From assembly GCA_037042915.1 (NCBI GenBank), contig CM073194.1, positions 3,472,001 through 3,536,000 of the forward strand: a stretch of 64,000 nt of DNA, in the 5' to 3' direction. Below, one piece after another: positions 19,725 through 29,857 of the stretch. Position 1 is the stretch's first letter. Each line of letters begins with the position of its first letter. Source of the stretch: Auricularia sp. M13 (Eukaryota; Basidiomycota; Agaricomycetes; Auriculariales; Auriculariaceae). The notes under the pieces are model-generated. The model searched no databases. It had not been told where the DNA came from and saw nothing but the letters and a program-made list of their open reading frames with translations. Position numbers and translations under genes: made by a program.

Positions 19725-21506
19725 CCGCCACGGTGGTCGGGACGGCGGGAGAGAGCGTCGGCTTTCACCATAGTCCGACCTGGACGATGGTGAAGCGTGA
19801 AGTCAAAGCGGGACAGGTACAGGGACCATCGGGCCTGGCGGCGGTTTAGCTTTTGTGCCGTTCGGAAGTACTGCAAGTTCCGATGGTCTGTCCAGATCTC
19901 AAACGCGTCCTCCGCTCCCTCCAGGAAATGCCGCCACTCCTCGAGTGCACGGATGATGGCAAGCATCTCCTTGTCGTGAATCTCATAGTTCCGCTCCGGC
20001 GCGGTGAAACTCTTCGACAGATAGGCCACAGGTAGCCAACGTCCGTCCTTCTGCGCCTGCGAAAGGACAGCTCCGCAGGCGTAATCCGACGCGTCGGTCT
20101 CCAGTCGGAACGGAAGTCCGACGTCGGGCAAGACCAAGACGGGTTCGGAAGTGACGGCCTGCTTCAGCGCATCGAAAGCCGACGCCTGTTCCGCTTCCCA
20201 GGACCAAATCCGATCCTTGGCGGTCAAGTCGTGCAGCGGGCGAGCGATGCGGGAGTAGTCGCGGATGAACCTCCGATAGAAATTGGTGAACCCGAGGAAG
20301 GACTGCAAATCGTGCAAGTTCTCCGGGGCGGGCCAGTCCGCCACTCCGCGGATCTTGGCGGGGTCCATCGCGACTTCTCCATGTCGGATTATAAGTCCGA
20401 GGTACTCGATCGACTCCTGCTCAAAGACGCACTTCTCCGGTCGGAGGAACAGGTTGTTCGAGCGGAGAATGCTCAACACCTGTCGGACTATAGCGCGGTG
20501 TTCCGACAGGGTGGCGGAAAAGATCAGGATGTCGTCCATGTAGACGACGACCTTGCCGGCGGAAATCAAGTCGCGGAACAGGTCGTTCATCATCGTCTGG
20601 AAAGTACTCGGACTGTTGGTGAGGCCGAAGAACATCACCAACGGTTCAAAAGGCCGCGGTTCGTGAGGAAAGCCGCCTTCCACTCATCTCCGTCCTTCAC
20701 GCGGACGTTGTTGTACCCCCAACGAACGTCGAACTTCGTGAAGTATCGAGCTCCGCTGAGCCGATTGACGAGTTCTTCGATGAGCGGAAGCGGATATCGG
20801 TTCTTCACCGTAATGGCGTTGAGCTTCCGATAGTCCTGCACGAGCCTGAGACTTCCGTCCTTCTTCTTGACAAAGAAGACGGGGCCGCGATTGGAGATTT
20901 GGACGGGCGGATCCGCCCCGTCCGCAGGTTCTCCTCGAGGAACGAGTCGAGTTCCTTCTGTTCCGACGGCGAGAGTGGATATGCTCTCGTCCGCGCCGGG
21001 AGCTCCACGTCGGGGCGGAGCTCGATCGCGTGGTCCCATGGGCGGCGCGGAGGTAACTCGTCGAACTGGTCTTTGGCAAAGACCGGCTCGAAGTCCCTGT
21101 ACTGCTCCGGAACGAGCTCTTCAAAGGACTTGACCGTCGGGTCACGAGCTTGCTCCGCAAACTCCTGCGACTTTGTGCCGTGAGCGCGGACGGCCTCACC
21201 CTCCGGCTCAACAAAGGCGGCAAAGACGCGGTGGCCATCTTCCCAATCTTCCGCCCACACCGCCTCGTCCTCCTCATCTCCGTCGTGGAGCACCGCAGGT
21301 GGAACAGGTTCGTCGGGATTGCCAATCCGAACGCACCTGACGCGCTGAGACCGCATGCGGGTCTTGGTCCGCCTCAGCGGATCCTGCGGCGGAGGAGGCG
21401 AGCTAGCGGACACGGCCGGACGAGCGTTCGTCCGACGTCCGACGATGCGCGGCGGGAAACTGGGAGTTCCGACGCGGAGGTGCATTCTCCGATGTCGGAA
21501 GTCCAC
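19604..21506 (-). pseudogene. Nested Gypsy: reverse transcriptase and RNase H region, frameshifted
   Basis: Three frames share this region. 21506 to about 20900 holds the pol head with [17 protein letters not shown] and [13 protein letters not shown]. 21039-20650 holds [20 protein letters not shown] and [14 protein letters not shown]. 20683-19700 holds FFGLTNSPSTFQTMMN, the catalytic VVYMDDILIF, FLGFTNFYRRFI, and RNase H with LETDASDYACGAVL and KEMLAIIRALEEWRHFL. Frame changes fall near 20900-21030, 20640-20690 and 19640-19720. All the residues needed for catalysis are visible across the frames. Confidence 0.88.
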
Positions 21507-23293
21507 GGAGTTGTCGATTCTTCGCCGGCTCCACTGGCACGACAGTCGGAGCGGGCGGCAATAGGCATGCCGGCGGACAACGCGTCATACGCACTTGTCG
21601 GCTCGGCCAGTCAATGTCGGGATTGTGGCGCTGCAACCACGTAAACCCGAGAATAGCGTCTGTCTTCCCCAAAGAACAGACGGCGAAGGTCACGCGCTCA
21701 GAGTGAGTTCGAGCGCATGATCAGGTCCAACTCCTCGCGGATGGACCCGCCTTCATTCAGAGTTCCGTCCACGTTGTAGACGGGAATCGGAGTTTCTAAC
21801 TTCCGCGTTCGGAGTCCGAGACGGCGGACGAAGGCGTCGTTGAGGAACTCCGTCGTTGCTCCGCAGTCGACGAGAGCGGAAGTGCCGAGGAACGAGCGGT
21901 TGTCGAGTTCTTTGAGTTGAATCTTGACCGTGAGCGAGCGGGCTAGGCTCACGGAGCGGACATAGTATCGCCCTGAGGGCGGAGCGGACACGTCTAGCTG
22001 CTTCGGAGGAGAGTCGCATTCATCGATGTAGTTACACGACTCGACCTCCAAAACAGAGAAACGATTGGCGCCGCGAGCCGTGTCCTTACTCGCGGGCCTC
22101 GTCAAAAACCTCGCCGGAACTGGCGGAGGTCGACGAATTCTTCTCTGGGGCGGCGGAAGATGCCCCAGAGCGGCCCGAGGCGGAAGTCGGAGTTCCGGGG
22201 CCGACACGCCCAATCCCGCCAGCGCCGCGCGGACCGCCTCGGCGAGAACGCGGGCCTGGTGGGGGCAGCGAACGTCGCCACGGAAATGGCCTTCCTGCCC
22301 GCAGTCGAAGCAGGTGCGTTTCCGCGGGGCGGAGCTCCGAGTGCGGCTCCGATCCACGTCCATGGGCTTGACGTCGGGCTCGCGCGGGCGCGGCAGGCGG
22401 AACTCCGCTCGTCGGAGCGGAACTCGCCAGCGGTGCGGTCTGCGCGCGAGCGGGCGTCGGATTTGAGGTCGGACCTCCGGTTCGCGCACTGGAGGTTGTC
22501 GCGGGTTTGCGGAAGGTCTGGCGTTCCCGCCACTGTTGCTCTAGGCGGAGCGCTTCCTTCTTCACCGCGTCCATCGTCTTCGGAGCGGAATCGAGCGTAT
22601 AGATCCGATCGAGGAGGCGGGAGTTGAGCCCTTTCTTGAACTTCCGCTGGAGCTCATAGTCGGAATAGCCGGACAGCGCGGAGAACGAGTCGAACTCCGT
22701 GATGTAGTCCTCGATGGTGCGGGAGCCTTGCTCCACCGAGTCAATGCGATTGGCCGCATCGCCTTGCTCGTCCGACAGGACGAAGTTGAGCGCGAATTCC
22801 GACAAAAAGTCGGAAAAGGCGGAATAGGACGCCTTGTTGTCCATGAGGTTTTGGGTGACAGTTCGGCCCAGGCCGCCGCGGAGCCGGACTTCATGTATGA
22901 CAGCACGAAGATAATCCGACTCCGGACGTCCGGAAACTGGCGCGGGCGCGACTCCATATAGAGCCAGCACTGGCGGAGGAAGCGTCGGCCGCTGGTCCGA
23001 CTTCCGTCGAACGCATCTGGCGGAGAGACGGCGGAACGGCCCGCGTCCGCTGCGGAGCTCGTAGCGGAACTCGCGGCGGCCGACGGCTGTGCTGACGCTG
23101 TGGCCGTAGCTGACCGCAGCTGTTCGGCCATCATCCGAGCTGCTTCTTGTTGCACAGCCAAGCGATGCTGTGCGTTGGCAAGCTGCTCATCACGATCTTC
23201 AATAATGGTGCGCAGCCTAGCAACCTCAGAGAGGGGGTCCTCAATGGCAGTGGCGTCCTCGAAGTCCTCCATGCCGGTATTGAGTCCGGGCAT
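21403..23293 (-). pseudogene. Nested Gypsy: Gag, zinc knuckle and protease region, frameshifted
   Basis: Gag starts at ATG 23293 with a coiled-coil segment (SEVARLRTIIEDRDEQLANA). Its capsid-like part FALNFVLSDEQGDAANR lies in another frame after a change near 22850-22870, in a CCCAAAACC tract. A zinc knuckle CFDCGQEGHFRGD is followed by a protease with LVDCGATTEFL, where Cys replaces the usual Ser or Thr after the catalytic Asp. Further frame changes lie near 22380-22480 and 21690-21700. Residual pieces of the protease-to-pol linker (ILGFTWLQRHNPDIDW) lie at 21693-21550. Confidence 0.85.
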
Positions 23294-23331
23294 GAGCGGG
23301 CTTCGACGTAGGGGTGGTGCGGGTTAGGTGG

Positions 23332-23342
23332 AGTCTCGTTCT
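23332..23342 (-). other. Self-primer binding site of nested Gypsy element
   Basis: On the minus strand AGAACGAGACT starts 2 nt after the 5' LTR. It is the exact reverse complement of AGTCTCGTTCT inside the same LTR (minus strand, 23550-23540), which lies about 30 nt downstream of a TATATATA box. No tRNA-type TGG start is present. See the finding on self-priming. Confidence 0.75.
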
Positions 23343-23344
23343 AC

Positions 23345-23792
23345 TGTCAGGGCGACGCTGCGGAGCGCGCGGCCGAGAGAGCGGAGACGAGCGGAGAAAG
23401 TCGGAATAGGCGAGCGAGGCCAGCACCACCCGAGGTAACAGTCCGGATCCGAGGGGAAGCGCGCTGGGTAGCGGGGATCCTGAGTATATATTTGAGAACA
23501 GGGAATATACAAGCATACCTGGGTAGCGGGGATCCTGAGAGAACGAGACTGGGGATCACCGCTACCAACAATCAGATATATATACACAAGTGGAATCGTC
23601 CGATTGATGGTGCGCAGCCACCGGTGTTTACCGACGCAAACGCCAGCTGGCGTTTGCGTCGGCAAACGCCGGCTTATGTAATCGAGCCGGAATGCCAGAA
23701 AGAAAGACCAAACAGTATTAAGACAGGGTCAGGCGGGTAACAGAAAGGGAAAAGGAGTAATGGAAAGGGGAGAAGGGGTCCGGACCCTGACA
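23345..23792 (-). repeat. 5' LTR of nested Gypsy element
   Basis: 448 bp, same sequence as 17649-18096. In transcription order: U3 from 23792, TATA stretch 23576-23584, inferred transcript start near 23550, and R-U5 down to 23345. Confidence 0.95.
23576..23584 (-). promoter_or_regulatory. TATA box of nested Gypsy 5' LTR
   Basis: ATATATATA lies 26-34 nt upstream of 23550, where the self-complementary 11-mer starts. This is the usual TATA-to-start spacing and supports that start. Confidence 0.65.
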
Positions 23793-25618
23793 TCCGGAAC
23801 CCGGTGGTCATCCCTTGCGCGGATGGGTTCTGGCGCTGTGACGCCGACACCCGTGGAGAAGCGCATACCGTTCTCGATGAGGAACTCGACGAGCTCCTTG
23901 ATGTCTCCCACGATGCCCAACGAGAAGGCGTAGGCGAGCGAGCGACGAACTAGCCCATCGTCATAAATCAGCAAGACTGGCGTCTTGGCTACGACTTCAC
24001 CGCCTGGCGCTTCCGCCATGCTGGTGTCGTCGTTGCCGTCGTACACGCGGCTCCTCGGCGGGCAGAGGGACATGAGGAAGTCGGCGTCATCGGACAACAC
24101 GTGCCGAATTTGTCGATCCACGCGCTTGCACGGGGCGAACTGAAGGTCGTCTCCAAGGCGCGTTTTGAGACGAGCGCTGTGAATGAAGAAGTACTGCTGC
24201 CCTTCCTTCGGGAACTCGGCGGCGGCCTCAGTGGCTGGGGCGCCATTGGCGGCTACGTCCTCGGTTGCACGGTTCTCGCTGCCGGGCGGCGCGGGATTCA
24301 ACGAGCCCTGCCCGACGCCCTCCAGTTCGTCGAGATTGTCTGCAAACGCCTTCCAGGTCGACTCGTCGTAGAAGTCGTCGTACATGTTCTCGTCAGGGAC
24401 GACTTCGACGCGCGGCCCAGAGATCCTGTCGGCCAGAGGCCGCGTATCGCGCTCGACTACTTGCACCGCGTCGGGCGCTGGGGCCGCCTCCGGCGTCGAA
24501 CTACGCGATCCGTCCGAGTCGACTGTCGGGGAGGACCCGCGAGACGATGCCGGGGAGACGCTCGTCCGGGGAGCGGACCTCGAGCGGTTGCGATACTGGA
24601 ACAGGAAGGCTGACGCCTCCACCGGCATAGCCAACGCCGGGGCCAGTTCCTCCAGCTCTGTCGTCCACGGGTAGAACACGGGCACACCGAGTCGAATGAG
24701 CTCCTCGAGCTTGGCTCTGCGTGCGAGCGGATCCGTGAACCATGCGCCGAGCGCGCCTGCGTCGAAGAACTCTTCGCGCCGCAGCGTATCCATGAGCTCC
24801 AGCGGCAGCCGGCGCCAGGCTCCCTGCGCGACGAGGCGCTCCGTTAATCGGCCGCGCCTTTCTAGAACCTGGAAGACGTAGGTTGCCCAGCGTCGCTTCA
24901 TCTCGGTGGCCGAGCGACTCGTGAACTGGCTGGGGCTGATGTTGGTATGGCGCATGCCCAACGCGCGCGCGACGAGGTCGTCCGTAGATTCCGTGAACTC
25001 GACCTGGTTCCTGAACTCGGCGTCCCACACGTACAGGTCGTCGTCCGCTTCTTCAATCCACGCCGGATTCCACTGGGTGAAGAATCCGGGCTCGTTGCGG
25101 GCGGCGCATGGCCCGGCGCCCGCGAGGATGTCGGGCACGAAAGGGGCGTGAAAGGAACGGTCGGTATACTGCACGGGATGGAACTGCACCGCGGTCGTGA
25201 ATGAGCCGTAGCGCTCTTCGTAATCGCCCGACACGGAGCTGCGGCAAAGGCAGACGGCTGGACCGTCCAGAACTGGCGGCGGAGGAATGGAGGGCGCATG
25301 GCAATTTCGGCCCAAGTAGATCTTGTTGGTCGCAGTCACCCACACCACCGTGTACAGCGGCCTGTACTCGAACGGTGCGAACGACTCGCTCCATGGCGCG
25401 GGGAAAGCCATCATCTCACTCTCCGGGGCGAGCTCATGTCGATCCGTGCGCCTGAACGCCTGCGGGAAGTCCTCGTCGGCGAAGGCGGAACGGTTCGTGG
25501 GAGCGGAAGCGGCGCCGGTAGTGGGTCCACCTCCGCCGAGGGGGGTCGCATATAGCTGCCCGTAGCGCGAAACGGCGATGGCGACGAGCGAGAAGAGCGG
25601 TTCGAACGGGTTCGTCAT
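23793..25618 (-). CDS. 5' part of the extra ORF (ORF3) of the outer Gypsy element
   Basis: This is the first 608 or so codons of a 776-codon ORF lying between pol and the 3' LTR of the outer element, starting at ATG 25618. Together with 17139-17643 it is open throughout, so only the nested insertion breaks it. I recognise no domain. Visible parts are a Trp/Tyr-rich N-terminal half, a helical block with RRWATYVFQVLERRG and WRRLPLELMDTLRREEFFD, a Ser/Pro/Asp-rich acidic middle, and a C-terminal region with EGQQYFFIHSARL. There is no clear signal peptide, furin-like site or membrane anchor of an envelope protein. The upstream in-frame stretch after the pol stop codon would add a hydrophobic segment (SLYTVFLISAFYSFLLP). 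Confidence 0.75.
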
Positions 25619-25720
25619 GGGAAGGAGGAACGAATAAAAAGCGGAGATTAAAAAAACCGTGTAAAGTGATAGGCGGCCGAGCAATGACAGTAGCGACGAC
25701 CGTAACTGGCTCAAGACCAG

Positions 25721-28700
25721 CTAGAGGTTGTGCGCGCGGCGATAATCCAAAAGCCTCGCGGGAGCGTTCCGCAGCTCTCGCGCCGTCAGCCATTCGTCGT
25801 GGGCCGGCCCGTACCCTTCCCAGCGGACGAGGTACTCGAGGAGACCTTTCTTACGATTGCGACGGTGGCTGACTATTCTCTCCACCTGGTATTCTTCGGA
25901 CGCGCTCTGGTCCCAGCGCGGGTACGGGAGCCGCGTACGCTTGCCGAACTTGTCAGGCGACTCTTCGTACTTCCGGAGGTGGCTGATATGGATGACATTG
26001 GACATCGGGAACGTGTCCGGGAGGTCCACCCTGTACGTAGAATCGTTAACGCGCTCCTGAATCGCGAATGGCCCGAACGCGCGCTGCACGAGCTTCGCGC
26101 CTTCGCCCTTCGACTCCACGAGCTCCAGCGATTTAGGGCGGATGAGAACGAGTTGTCCTGGCTCGAACACGAGATCCCGCCTTCCGGAATTGTAGGCCTG
26201 CGCCTGCCGGTGTTGTGCGAGCGCTATAGCGTCACGAGCGGCGTGGCGGTGAGCCTCCATCGTTTCGAGGAAGGAGTCTGCGCCCGCGTGAGCCGTAATC
26301 CCGCGCGCTATCGAATCTTGGCTGGATACGGGAGCCAGCAAGTCCGTAGGCGACCGGGGTTCGAATCCATACAGCAGCTTGTACGGAGCCTCGCCCGTAG
26401 AAGCGTGGGAGTTAGTGTTGTAGGCGAACTCCAAAGCTGGTATCCAGTCCGACCAGTTCGAGGGATCCGCCGTAGCATATCCGCGCAGCATGGTCTCCAT
26501 AGTGCGGTTCGTGCGCTCAGTCTGACCATCGTGCTGCGGATGATGCGCTGAGGACAACATCATGTGGACGCCCAATTGCCTGGATACCGCGTCGAAAAAG
26601 CGCGAGAGCCAGCGTCCGTCTCGGTCTGCAATCAGCTCGAGCGGCACGCCAAACCGGCTGACGACGTGGCGAATGAACAGCTCAGCGAACCGCTCCGTGT
26701 CCAGCCCAGTGTCGGTGGGTATAAATTGCGCGTGTTTGGTTAACACGTCCACTATGACGAGCACCGCGTTGTAAGAACCCGACCAAGGCAACCCAGTTAC
26801 GAGGTCCAACGAGACGCGCTCGTATGGGTTGCGCGGAATGGGCTGCGGTTGTAGCTTTCCGTACCGATTGAAGTTGCTGTCCTTCGATTTCTGGCAGACG
26901 TCGCAGGTTTTGACGAAGGCTTCAATGTCCACGCGCATACGAGGCCAGTAGAACCGGTCTGCGACATTGAGGAGCGTTTTGGCGGGCCCAGCGTGCGCAG
27001 ATTCCCAAGCCGATTCGTGGATGTGCTGGATCAAGTCGCGCTGTTCGGACTTTGGAACACAGAGCCTGGGCATTAGATCAGCGTCTCGGAAAAATAGCAA
27101 TCCGTCGCTGTCTCTGTAGAATCTGTTCCCGGGATACCACGAACGCTCGTCTGAATTCCATCCCTTGTCCTTAAACGCAGGATCTTTCGCGTATCCTTCG
27201 ACATAGCGTCTACGCAATTGCGCACTCATAGAAACCAGCAACGTCGGCGGCGGATTTTCAGCTTCCCAGACCAGTTTGTCTTCGTAACGTAGCTTCACCG
27301 CGTCGTGGTTCGCTCGCTGTCCTTTCCGTTGCGGTAAAGTACCCCTTACAGAGACCTCAGGAGCCGCTTCCAGCTTCTTCGAGGCACTGCGGGTGACGGC
27401 CAGTACGTCCGCCTGAAGATGGGGCTCGTGCGCTTCCAGCAGATCTTCTAGGCAAAAAGCCAGGTCCGCGAACGCCATCCGCGGCGCCGGTTCGCCCGCC
27501 GCGGCTAGCTCGCGCAGCTCTGCGAGGTTGTAGTCGGTATGGATGGCCGGGGTTGCGTCTTTGGCCGGCGAGAGGTGAGCAGGCGCGCCGCGAACCTGTT
27601 GAGTGCGAGCGTCCCGGGGCAGGCGCGATAGCGGGTCCACGTTGGAATGCAGACGCCCGGCGCGATGCACGATCTCGAGGTTACTATAGGCCGCGAAGAC
27701 CAGTCCCCATGCGGCCAACCTCCTATTCGCGTTCTCGAAAGTTCGCGCCCATTGCAGTGACGAGTGGTCCGTTATCAGGATGATGTGCTCGCCCTCGATG
27801 TACGGTTGGAATTTGATGAGTGCGTCCTTAGCGGCCAAAGCCTCGCGCTCTGTAGCTGAGTAGTTACGCTCCGCGCTCTTGAAGGTGCGGCTCCAATACG
27901 ATATGACGCGCTCCGTCTCGACTATCGTGTCGTCGAATTTCTCGGCCCAAGTCAAGTCCGTTCGCACGTCGCTTGTTCGAGATGACGCCCGTGAGCACAG
28001 AAGCGGCACGGGGCCCTTCGCGTCGAAGGCTGCTCGTAGTTTGTCGTACGCGGGGGTGCCAGCGAGGTCGGCTACTCGTATCTCCTGGACTTGCTGCAAA
28101 CACGCGCCCAGTGCTTCGTCAGACGCGTCGGTATACAGGCGGTACGGGCGTCCCGCGACTGGATGTCCGAGTACCGGAGCGGCTTGAAGGGCTTTCTTCA
28201 CCTCTAGGAACGCGTGTTCTTGCTCGTCGCCCCAGTGCCACTTCACGCCTTTCTTGAGCAGACGGAATAGCGGCGTGACGATGAACGAGTAATACGGTAT
28301 AAACGCCTGGAAATAAACCACCATGCCCAGGAATATTTGTAGCGTCTGCACTCTCGTTGGGCGCTCGATTTCCATGATGGCGCTGACCTTCTCGTCATGA
28401 GTCGATAAACCGAGCCGCGAGACCTTGTGCCCCAGTAGCAGGATCGACGAGTACATGAAATGACATTTCGTCGGGGCGAGGGTTAATCCCGAGCGCGCAA
28501 CCGCTCCCAGGACCTTGTCGAGATGCTGCAAATGCTCCTCATAGGACTTCGAGTACACCACGATGTCGTCGATGTAGACCAGCGTGAATAGCCAGAGAAA
28601 AGGTGAAAGGATGCTTTGCATCACTCGTTGGAAGATAGCTGGTCCGTTGCGTAACCCGAAAGGCATGCGTCGGAACTGGAACAAGCCCTTATGCGTACGG

Positions 28701-29827
28701 AATGCCGTCTTCTCAACGTCTTCGGGGGCGATGTTCATCTGGTTGAAACCAGCTAGAGCGTCTAGCGTCGAAAGCACTTGCGAGCCAGATAACGCGGCTA
28801 GGACGTCGGCCTGTCGTGGGATCGGAAATTCGTCGCTTACTGTGGCCGCATTGAGCTTGCGGTAGTCCACGCAGAACCGAGCTTTGCCGTTGCGATAGAC
28901 GATGACCACGGGGGCGCCCCAGGGACTGATGGATTCCTCTATGACGCCGAGCTTGAACCATTTGTCGAGCTGCTCCTCGATGACTTTCCTCTTCTCTGGC
29001 GAGGCGCCGTGCATCGGCAGAGAAATCGGCTCGACACCTTCCTTCGTTCGTATCTTCGCGTTGGCGTCTAGTTCTCCCAACCGACCGTCCAGCCCGAAGG
29101 CCATAAGGTGTTTGCGGAACAGCTCCAACGCGCGTTGACGATAGACAGCTGGAACGTCCGGCGAGATGTCGAGATGCTTTTCCAGATCAGCGGACGAGTA
29201 TATTTCGGGGTCTGGCGCTTCCGCCAGAGCTGGCGGTTGTAGCTCGTCCGTCGTGCCCGGGTCAGTGCCGTGGACGCCTGGCATTTCGCGTAGTTCCTCC
29301 GCGCGGGAAGCGCTCGTTCGCTCGCGCGCGCGCTGCTCCAGCACCGACGAAGACTGCAACCCGGGCGCGCTCGCTGATGAGGGTCGACCACCTGAGCCGG
29401 GGCCTTCCCGTTCTGCCGCAACGCCTTCGCCATCTGGCCCTTCAGTCGCGTTTAGCTCCTTGGCCAGGGAGGCCAGCGCCTCGGCCGTCGCGGTCATGTC
29501 ACGCCAGCTCTGCTCTGTCTTCGGCGCGTCCAGGTAGCCTTGCGGGTCCTTGGCGTATCCGAGCAGCGTTCCCGCTCGAACGATTCGAGGCACTTTCGTC
29601 GGGTTTGATACTGGCAGTAAACTTCGGCGTGCAATGGAGGCTGGCTCCGCTCTCTCGGCCGACGCGGTGCGCAAATCCAGCAGGGTGTTGGGCACCGTAA
29701 GAAACGTGTCGTCGGCTTGAGGGATCAGGTATCGCTCCACATACCATTCCCGGCCTTGCTGTAGGTCACCGGAAATAGGAACTCGCGTTGTGGTCTCTGG
29801 CGGGATGACGACGTCCTCCCATGCTCG
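25721..29827 (-). CDS. Outer Gypsy Pol: reverse transcriptase, RNase H, integrase, chromodomain
   Basis: About 1370 codons are open in the same frame as Gag-protease, separated from it by a single TGA at 29858-29860, with no ATG near its head. Seen in order: PISLPMHGASPEKRK and the RT core with FCVDYRKLNAATV, FQFRRMPFGLRNGPA and VYIDDIVVYS (about residue 419); RNase H with RLYTDASDEALGACL and SATEREALAAKDAL; an H2C2 zinc finger ending CDVCQKSKD; integrase with SLDLVTGLP, IADRDGRW and HPQHDGQTERTNRTM; and a C-terminal chromodomain (LLEYLVRWEGYGPAHDEW). All catalytic aspartates and the integrase glutamate are intact. A 19-nt copy of the element's own LTR edge lies inside at 27335-27353. Confidence 0.9.
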   Translation of the reverse strand, partial: RAWEDVVIPPETTTRVPISGDLQQGREWYVERYLIPQADDTFLTVPNTLLDLRTASAERAEPASIARRSLLPVSNPTKVPRIVRAGTLLGYAKDPQGYLDAPKTEQSWRDMTATAEALASLAKELNATEGPDGEGVAAEREGPGSGGRPSSASAPGLQSSSVLEQRARERTSASRAEELREMPGVHGTDPGTTDELQPPALAEAPDPEIYSSADLEKHLDISPDVPAVYRQRALELFRKHLMAFGLDGRLGELDANAKIRTKEGVEPISLPMHGASPEKRKVIEEQLDKWFKLGVIEESISPWGAPVVIVYRNGKARFCVDYRKLNAATVSDEFPIPRQADVLAALSGSQVLSTLDALAGFNQMNIAPEDVEKTAFRTHKGLFQFRRMPFGLRNGPAIFQRVMQSILSPFLWLFTLVYIDDIVVYSKSYEEHLQHLDKVLGAVARSGLTLAPTKCHFMYSSILLLGHKVSRLGLSTHDEKVSAIMEIERPTRVQTLQIFLGMVVYFQAFIPYYSFIVTPLFRLLKKGVKWHWGDEQEHAFLEVKKALQAAPVLGHPVAGRPYRLYTDASDEALGACLQQVQEIRVADLAGTPAYDKLRAAFDAKGPVPLLCSRASSRTSDVRTDLTWAEKFDDTIVETERVISYWSRTFKSAERNYSATEREALAAKDALIKFQPYIEGEHIILITDHSSLQWARTFENANRRLAAWGLVFAAYSNLEIVHRAGRLHSNVDPLSRLPRDARTQQVRGAPAHLSPAKDATPAIHTDYNLAELRELAAAGEPAPRMAFADLAFCLEDLLEAHEPHLQADVLAVTRSASKKLEAAPEVSVRGTLPQRKGQRANHDAVKLRYEDKLVWEAENPPPTLLVSMSAQLRRRYVEGYAKDPAFKDKGWNSDERSWYPGNRFYRDSDGLLFFRDADLMPRLCVPKSEQRDLIQHIHESAWESAHAGPAKTLLNVADRFYWPRMRVDIEAFVKTCDVCQKSKDSNFNRYGKLQPQPIPRNPYERVSLDLVTGLPWSGSYNAVLVIVDVLTKHAQFIPTDTGLDTERFAELFIRHVVSRFGVPLELIADRDGRWLSRFFDAVSRQLGVHMMLSSAHHPQHDGQTERTNRTMETMLRGYATADPSNWSDWIPALEFAYNTNSHASTGEAPYKLLYGFEPRSPTDLLAPVSSQDSIARGITAHAGADSFLETMEAHRHAARDAIALAQHRQAQAYNSGRRDLVFEPGQLVLIRPKSLELVESKGEGAKLVQRAFGPFAIQERVNDSTYRVDLPDTFPMSNVIHISHLRKYEESPDKFGKRTRLPYPRWDQSASEEYQVERIVSHRRNRKKGLLEYLVRWEGYGPAHDEWLTARELRNAPARLLDYRRAHNL

Positions 29828-29857
29828 CAACGCGCCGTCCGCTGTGCTGCGTTTGCG

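Larger units (their letters stand above)
17649..23792 (-). mobile_element. Nested ch​romodomain Gypsy retrotransposon, Tf1-like self-priming type, multiple frameshifts
   Basis: This 6144 bp element has 448 bp LTRs (TGTCAGGG...CCCTGACA) at both ends, identical by eye, and TCCGG target duplications. It reads on the minus strand: Gag, CCHC knuckle, protease, reverse transcriptase (YMDD), RNase H, integrase, chromodomain. The primer site is complementary to a segment within its own LTR, as in fission-yeast Tf1. The coding region changes frame at least eight times, so this copy cannot make a full polyprotein as written, although the LTRs suggest a very recent insertion. Confidence 0.93.

Noticed and set aside
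23793-25618. Extra ORF of the outer Gypsy as a retroviral-type envelope gene
   Set aside because: The position fits, but no signal peptide, processing site, fusion peptide or membrane anchor is visible in the ATG-initiated protein.
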